This document shows positions 58,002 to 64,000 of a stretch of DNA of 64,000 nt, piece after piece (position 1 is the stretch's first letter; each line of letters opens with the position of its first letter). Made by a program: the position numbers and the translations under genes. The notes under the pieces are model-generated. The model saw only the letters and a list, made by a program, of their open reading frames with translations, had not been told where the DNA came from and searched no databases. This stretch comes from Gordionus sp. m RMFG-2023 (lineage: Eukaryota > Nematomorpha > Gordioida > Chordodea > Parachordodidae), in NCBI RefSeq assembly GCF_954871325.1, contig NC_088775.1, positions 18,515,561 through 18,579,560 on the forward strand, in the 5' to 3' direction.

Positions 58002-58963
58002 TGTTAATAGTGTTGTTTATTCAAATTTGTAAAATAATTAATTGAGTATTAATTTAAATGTTTTGTTACATATTGTGTTGTTTATTCAAATTTGTAAAAT
58101 AATTTATTGAGTATTAATTTAAATGTTTTGTTACATATACCAGTATATATACCAGTCGATGATATACATATTATAATTATTATTATTTTATTTTTTAAAG
58201 TAGAAATAAAATTTATTTAAAACAAAATACAACTTAATTATTTCTTGTTTCTTTTATGGCGCCCCGTTACGTTTTTGTAAAAAAAAAAAGAAGAAAATAT
58301 ATAAAATTTGCCTAAAATTAAAATAAAAAAGTAAAAATTAAATTAAATTCGAAATTGTGATGACTACCTATTGTGACGATTGCTTAATCCATTGAGATGA
58401 CTCTATTTATATGACTACCTATTGTGGTGACTACCTATTGTGGTGACTACCTATTGTGACGATTGCTAAATCCATTGAGATGACTCTATTTATATGACTA
58501 CCTATTGTGATGACTACCTATTGTGTTGATTGCTTAATCTATGGAGATGACTAGAATCAAACCTTAGCACTTTCATGCAAAAAGCTTCTTTCTTCATGGT
58601 GTCCTGGCTCTGGATGTTGGAATGGAATATGATAACCAGCACCTAACCTAATGTGACAACCTAGAAAGAACCAATATGGAACTAATCCACCAACTTTTCT
58701 AATCTACAAAAACGTATGGACTCACGCCATCAGACAGACTTATGCGCCCTCTGAGCAGCAACTTGATGCTTTGCCGAGGAGGGGAATGTTAATAGTGTTG
58801 TTTATTCAAATTTGTAAAATAATTATTGAGTATTAATTTAAATGTTTTGTTACATATACCAGTATATATACCAGTCGATGATATACATATTATAATTATA
58901 ATTATTTTATTTTTTAAAGTAGAAATAAAATTTTATTAAACTTAATATTTCTTGTTTCTTTTA
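58002..58963 (+). mobile_element. Miniature LTR retrotransposon (TRIM-like)
   Basis: LTRs at 58002-58256 and 58787-58963 begin TGTTAATAGTGTTG and end TTTCTTTTA. The 5' LTR is longer because a 70-bp block is duplicated within it. The 5-bp target duplication TTATC lies at 57997-58001 and 58964-58968. A primer-binding-site-like TGGCGCCCCG follows the 5' LTR (58257), and a purine tract GAGGAGGGGAA precedes the 3' LTR. The 530-bp interior has no gag or pol, so it is a non-autonomous fossil that looks structurally whole. Confidence 0.85.
58368..58555 (+). repeat. Short tandem repeats inside the miniature LTR element
   Basis: ATGACTACCTATTGTG units recur six or seven times, partly combined with a longer unit containing GATTGCTTAATCCATTGAGATG. 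Non-coding. Confidence 0.7.
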
Positions 58964-59639
58964 TTATCAAGCCTCACAATTAATATATTTTCAAAATTCG
59001 TCTCACTCAAATTACATCTATAAGGAGATAGTATAAATTTAATTGTTGAAAAACATCTTTTCACACTAACTTGGGTAGCCGGCACTGCCAATATGATATT
59101 AGATTTGACATGTCATTTATAATAATATTTTGGATTTGATTTTTCTCTAAGCATTATAATTTATAAACTTGAAATATTTAAAAAATGTTGTAAAATGACA
59201 ATATACTAAAGTTTATAAAAATTAGGGCAGACACTTGTGATCAGGGTTGCCAGGTCAAAATTTTCAAATTGCGGGAGAAATATGAAAATTGTGGTAGAAA
59301 TATAAAAATTGCTAAAAAAAATTTTTGAGGGCCTATCCGCCTATTATTTTTTATAATTAGTTTATATGAATACGAAGTTGGTAACTATTTTTCAAAATAA
59401 AATAACATCTTGATTTATTAATATATATTAATTTATAAAAAATACCAACGATCATTTTTAAATATAAAAGAATGTAAACAAGATAAAATTTTATAAAAAA
59501 AACAATTTTAATTTTACAATTAAAAATATATTATTTGCGGATGTCCCTCAAAACTGCAATTGGAAATATACCGTGTGTGTGTATAACATTATAGGAATAG
59601 GCGCTTAATTATCACTTATCACGTTTAAATACATAATAA

Positions 59640-62160
59640 GGTACTTCAAAAATAAGAAATAATACAGATGCAACTACTGTTGCGGTAATTGTAATCACTT
59701 ACAGTGTTGTGATGATTTAATGAAACATATTGACGATTAAATTAAACCCATCCATATAAAATTATAATCTTTGCAAAAATAATTAAAATAACAAAAGGAA
59801 TAATAAAAGAAATTTCAATAATGCTTTGTCTATATTTTAATTATTTTTGCAAAGATTATAATTTTATATGGATGGGTTTTATAATCGTCAATATGTTTCA
59901 TTAAATCATCACAACAATGAATCTTGTAGTACAACGTTCACAGAGAAATGTTGGTAGAATCTTTTTCCCATAATATTTAACAACTCTAATGTAAATGAAA
60001 ACTATACTTGTAGAACAGAAATGAGCAAGTCTATCATCAATGTTCTAGGACCTAAATCCAGGAGGTCAATTCTTGACGATTTGAAAGATGGGCATACATT
60101 TGCAATTCTAACAGATGAATAATATTTCCCTTGATCCTCAGCTATTTCAACAAAATTAAGGTCGTTTCAATAAAACTATTAAATTTTTTCCCCTCAAATA
60201 GTAAAAAATCCAATGGTAAATATAGTAGATTCGAGATTATCAATAAATAGCATGTCAGTTTTCTGATTTGATAATGCCTCAGTGAATTTGGTAAAAACAG
60301 AGTGTATTTAAAGAATTGAGTCATCACAATGTTGGTTGCGATATCCTAATACCCGCCATCGTAGAATTTTAAAATTTTATAAACCGTTAAAAAAATATTT
60401 CTTAAATAAAGATTATAAAAGCTGTCCTAATAATTTGAAAATTTTTTTCAATAATGAATGGCAGAGGTATATTTAGGAATGATTTCACATGTAGGAAATC
60501 TATTACATGCTGTTAATGTGTAGTTGCAATCAGAAGAATCTTAACAAAGATTCACAAAATTATGCTGCAGATGTGTTCATCTTTACAGTTAATTATTGAC
60601 AGTAAATTTTATGGCGCCATTGCTAAAACTTAATTAAAATTTATTTGAGATTTAAATAATAGAATTAAATGTATACCGTCGTTATAGAGATCTTTATCAA
60701 ATTTCTGGCATGACATATATATTTGTTTAACCATTAGCTCGGCCTCTAATGTTGTTAAAGCAATCCGATTTCTCTCCTTTTTCCAGACAGTCTTCATCAG
60801 GCTAAAAATGCATTCGGGTGAAGCATCAGAATGTGGTAAGGAGAAGACATACTCATATATTTTTTACAAGCATAGGGATTTATCGTTATTACGAAAAAAT
60901 TCTATCCATTTCTCCTTTGCTTTTAGACCATCTAACTAAGTATTTTGGCGAATCATAAAAAATAGAGAGAATTACAATCTCCTCAAACAAGACATCAAGG
61001 TCTTTCGGTATTTTTAATATATTTATTAAATTATAAAAACCATCAATTGATGGTTTCTATTTCAAGGTCATATTATTAATACTTTTGTAAATAGAGTTAT
61101 TAAAATCAAATTTGTAAATATTCTAAAATTGTCCTAATAAAAATATTTGCTTCATTTAAAAATGTATTAATTAGAATATTATTTGAACATTTTAATATAA
61201 TAATTTTGACAATAGCGCCATTTTTAACTGTAGAGATGAACAGAGCTGTAGCATGATTTTGTGAATCTTTTTTAATAAAGAATATTATGATTGCAACTGA
61301 ATATTAATTGCATGATGTAGATTTCCTACATGTGAAATGAATCCCAAATCAAAATTTTAGGACAGCTTTTAAAATCTCTATTTAAGAAGTATTTTTTAAG
61401 GGTTTGTAAAATTTTAAAATTCAATCGATGGCAGGTATTAATGATAACCACCTGATAGGTATATATCGCAACAACTCACACCATTCCAAGGACAACTTCA
61501 CCAACTTATTTAATTCATTAACTCTTTTAGTTGATGAACTAAATTCGTTAAAACATCACATCACAATTATTTCGACATCCACAGATAGTACATTCATTGC
61601 CTTCTTCAAGAATTATGTAGTATATGGCATATACAGCCAATTGGTATTAATTCATTATTGTACTGCCTCAATTCTCTAACTTTGGTTTTTATCATAATTT
61701 ACAGAGGCATTATCAGCGCAGAAAGCTGACATGCAAATCACTGGTAACCCTGAATCAGCTATATTTACCATTATGTGGCTATCTACATTGTTGGATTTTT
61801 CACTATCCGAGGAAAAAAATTTAACATTTTTATTGAAATGTTCTTATTCTTGTTAAAATAGCAAGGGATCGAGGGAAATGTTTTAATATTTCCCTTGATG
61901 CATCTGTTAGAATTGCATATAGATGCCCATCTTTCAAATCGTCTAGAATTGACCTCTAGGATTCTGATACTAAAACACTTGTGATAGCCTTGCTCATTTT
62001 TGTTCTGCCACAAGTAAGGTTTGCACTTATATTGGAGTTGTTATATATCATGAGAAAAAGATTCTACGCACATTGTGATGATGTAGCTCTGTGAATGTTG
62101 GACTACATGATAGATATATACAATTTCCTCAAATGTAGTTGCATCTGTATTATTTATTAT
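59640..62160. repeat. Inverted duplication of about 1 kb inside a hAT
   Basis: Sequence at about 59640-60660 (plus) matches about 62160-61190 (minus), for example AGGTCAATTCTTGACGATTTGAAAG and CACATGTAGGAAATCTA in opposite orientations. The spacer of about 530 bp holds the unique dimerisation-domain part. The arms have diverged clearly, so the duplication is not new. Confidence 0.75.
59706..59915. repeat. Long near-perfect hairpin, arms about 84 bp
   Basis: Left arm 59706-59790 and right arm 59833-59915 are inverted copies with very few mismatches (starting GTTGTGATGATTTAATG). The loop is about 42 bp. Inside the plus-strand arm of the hAT at 59242-62533. It could be a small MITE or a fold-back repair product. 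Confidence 0.8.
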
Positions 62161-62771
62161 TTTTGAGAATAATTTTGTATTGCAATCGATGTTGATATAC
62201 TCCCCTATACTGACTTATATGAATGAAAGATTTATTATTGGATAAAAATAAAACAGGATAGAAAGAAATTTACAAACTAGACATGTTTTTCGAATAAATA
62301 TTTTAAATTTATTTTAAAAATATAAAAATAATCAATTAATGTCTCTCAAAACTATTATTTATATATTAAAAACGTTAAAACACTAAAAATAAATTGCGGG
62401 AGAAATTAAAAAATTGCGATAGATTTTTACGGGAGATTTCCAATTGCGGTAGTTTTGTGGGAGAGAGATGTCCGCGTGTAAACTAAAAAATTGGGAGAGT
62501 CTCTTGCTGATGGGGGGAGACATGGCAATCCTGCATGTGATTGAAGATAATCTTTAAAATAATTCAAATATAATTGAAATTTTTTTAATATACTAATAAT
62601 AACTTACATATTATTTTATAAGAATAAAATCATGAGGCTCGAACCGGTTCAGAGGCATATTAGCGGTTCGGTTCAGGTTCAGCTAGAAATTTTTTTAGCG
62701 GTTTAGGTTCGATTCAGGTTTGATAAAAAATACCGGTTTTTAGCGGTTTAATGGTTCGGTTTGGATCCCTG

Positions 62772-64000
62772 CTAATTATGACTATGCAGTTTAGGTCAAT
62801 TTATAATTCATATGTTAATATAAAAATTAACAACTAGGCACTATTTTAAAATGGACAATTTTAAAACACAATTAGAACTTTTTATATACATTAACTAAGT
62901 AATGCACGAAAATTTATGTTAAGAATAAAAAGCTGTAAAGATTTTTTAAAAATATATAAATTCAAATTCAAATTGCCTGTTAAATAAAAATAGCTAACAA
63001 AATAAATCTAACCTTAATATTTTACATTATTAGAAATTGGCCAATATTTTTATCAAGTAATTATTAAGCTTTTATCAAATATATATTTTTATTACTAATT
63101 TTACCATCTTGTAATAATATTAGTATTCAAGAATCCATAATTTTGTGGAAATAAAATACATGAAACATGAAAAATGCAATTTCCATATATGCGATTCAAT
63201 TCATTATTAACATATTTATATTTTAACTCGTTACCATTGCTGGTTACACCTTCGTTAAACTTATCCATTCGTTTTGGCGTATGAACCAAGAAAGAAAGAT
63301 ATAATTTTTTCCTTATGTGGCCTAATACTTTCATTTCCCGCCATTAGCGTAATCTTGAGGAGTAACTGGGATTCCTTCTCATATTTGTCAGGTGGTTAAG
63401 TACCACTAATAAACCCCCCCCCCCCAACACTTCCCCAGGTTCCTTCTCCCTTAAAAAAAATATTATGTTAACTATATTTAAAAAAAAATAGTTGTAAGTT
63501 AATAATTATTTAAGATAATGGCTTTTACTATTCCGAAAATTTTTTTCTAATTAAATATAAAACAAGAATATTTTATTAATACTGGTCATGTTCTTAAAAG
63601 AGAGGCCTATAAATATCCAAATTTATCATAATAAAAACAACCTAAAGATCTCTTCTAGAAACACGTACATTTTTATTAATTCATAGCAGCTTCAAATATT
63701 TAAATGTAACTAACAATCCACCTCTGTTCTGCACAACGAAGGGTATTATACTGAGCAGTCAGCTGAACCTAAAAAATATTCCTCTAAATTTGTATATAGC
63801 CATAATTTTATGGTAAATTACATGCTGTTAATATCTGTTACATTTATTTATTATCATATAAGTGTTAAAATATTTATGCATTAAGTTCTTCTCAATCATT
63901 AAATTATTCGTTTTTATAAATCTTTACTATTTTATATTTCGTCATTTTATAATTCTATATTTATACCTTAGAAATTGTACATCAAATGTCATTCCGCGAT
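62772..64000. other. Right-end intergenic region
   Basis: Mostly AT-rich DNA outside the outer hAT. The only candidate coding piece is at 63105-63334 on the minus strand. A C-run (63414-63424) is present. Confidence 0.4.
63105..63334 (-). CDS. Candidate 5' coding exon, product unknown
   Basis: A minus-strand frame begins at ATG 63334 in a favourable context (GCGGGAAATGA). It runs 76 codons with relatively balanced composition (MKVLGHIRKKLYLSFLV, KYVNNELNRIYGNC) to a possible donor ATG/GTAAAA at 63105/63104; a stop follows immediately if unspliced. I do not recognise the protein. The next exon would lie further left within 62772-63100, but none is obvious. Confidence 0.35.

Larger units (their letters stand above)
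59242..62533 (-). mobile_element. hAT element (CAGGGTTGCC ends) with internal inverted duplication
   Basis: Ends CAGGGTTGCCAGGTC and CAGGATTGCCATGTC (inverted), with flanks CTTGTGAT / CATGTGAT (59234-59241, 62534-62541; 7 of 8 match). Minus-strand transposase relics lie at about 62040-61560 (SAFCADNASVN, NTNWLYMPY, KKAMNVLSVDVEII) and about 61010-60660 (dimerisation part, SLPHSDASPECIFSLM). A second, plus-strand copy of the N-terminal half lies at about 59640-60660 as an inverted duplicate. Several frame breaks; inactive. Confidence 0.82.
57676..62771. mobile_element. hAT element (CAGGGATCCAAACC ends), copy 2, internally deleted, twice interrupted
   Basis: Same ends and GGTTC-rich subterminal DNA as 22947-26114. 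The transposase body is gone: the sequence jumps from the dimerisation region (ACTTGGGTAGCCGGCACTG, about 59080) to the 5' flank region (TGACATGTCATTTATAAT, about 59110). It carries an LTR miniature (58002-58963) and a second hAT (59242-62533). Target duplication is imperfect (CTAATT shared, about 57669 and 62772). Confidence 0.82.

Overview
This window reads as nuclear DNA of a small-genome invertebrate animal or close relative. It is very A+T rich (about three quarters or more by eye), has short GT-AG introns and is packed with eukaryotic transposons. The only host gene I recognise with confidence is a Greatwall/MASTL-type mitotic kinase, which argues for a metazoan. I cannot name the species. 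C. elegans-type nematodes lack this kinase, so they are an unlikely source.

Layout. 1-1740 is a Ty3/Gypsy pol fossil. 2012-3850 is an AT-rich repeat split by a hAT MITE and repeated at 56003-56880. 4008-16005 is the Greatwall gene in eight resolved exons. Its two large introns hold four hAT elements, one nested inside another, and a Harbinger-like MITE. 17010-26694 is a cluster of two head-to-head piggyBac copies, a TTAA-bounded repeat split by Gypsy fossils, and a hAT inserted into the right piggyBac copy that itself carries part of another hAT. 26695-30410 holds little that I recognise. 31026-35211 is a fold-back Tc1/mariner structure with a second DD34E copy at its centre. 36772-38659 is a deleted ZMYM-type hAT. 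38910-41340 is a second Gypsy fossil. 41640-42720 is a tandem duplication. 43065-44790 is a 5'-truncated hAT. 44905-45112 is a pair of tRNA-like SINE units.

45300-50262 is a LINE-like reverse transcriptase relic split by a nearly complete ZMYM1-like hAT (46328-49562). 50474-52031 is a hAT MITE. 54290-55470 is a satellite array with a period of about 175 bp. 57676-62771 is a three-level nest: an internally deleted hAT holding a miniature LTR element (58002-58963) and another hAT (59242-62533) that carries roughly 1-kb inverted arms and a long hairpin. A candidate unidentified host exon lies on the minus strand at 63105-63334.

How it fits together. Apart from the kinase, the content is mobile DNA. 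Many elements are bounded by target-site duplications visible here (8 bp for hAT, TA for Tc1/mariner, TAA for Harbinger-like, TTAA for piggyBac, 5 bp for the LTR miniature), so relative insertion order can be read directly. In two cases the uninterrupted version of the target is present elsewhere in the window. Family names rest on motifs I read by eye. No database search was possible.
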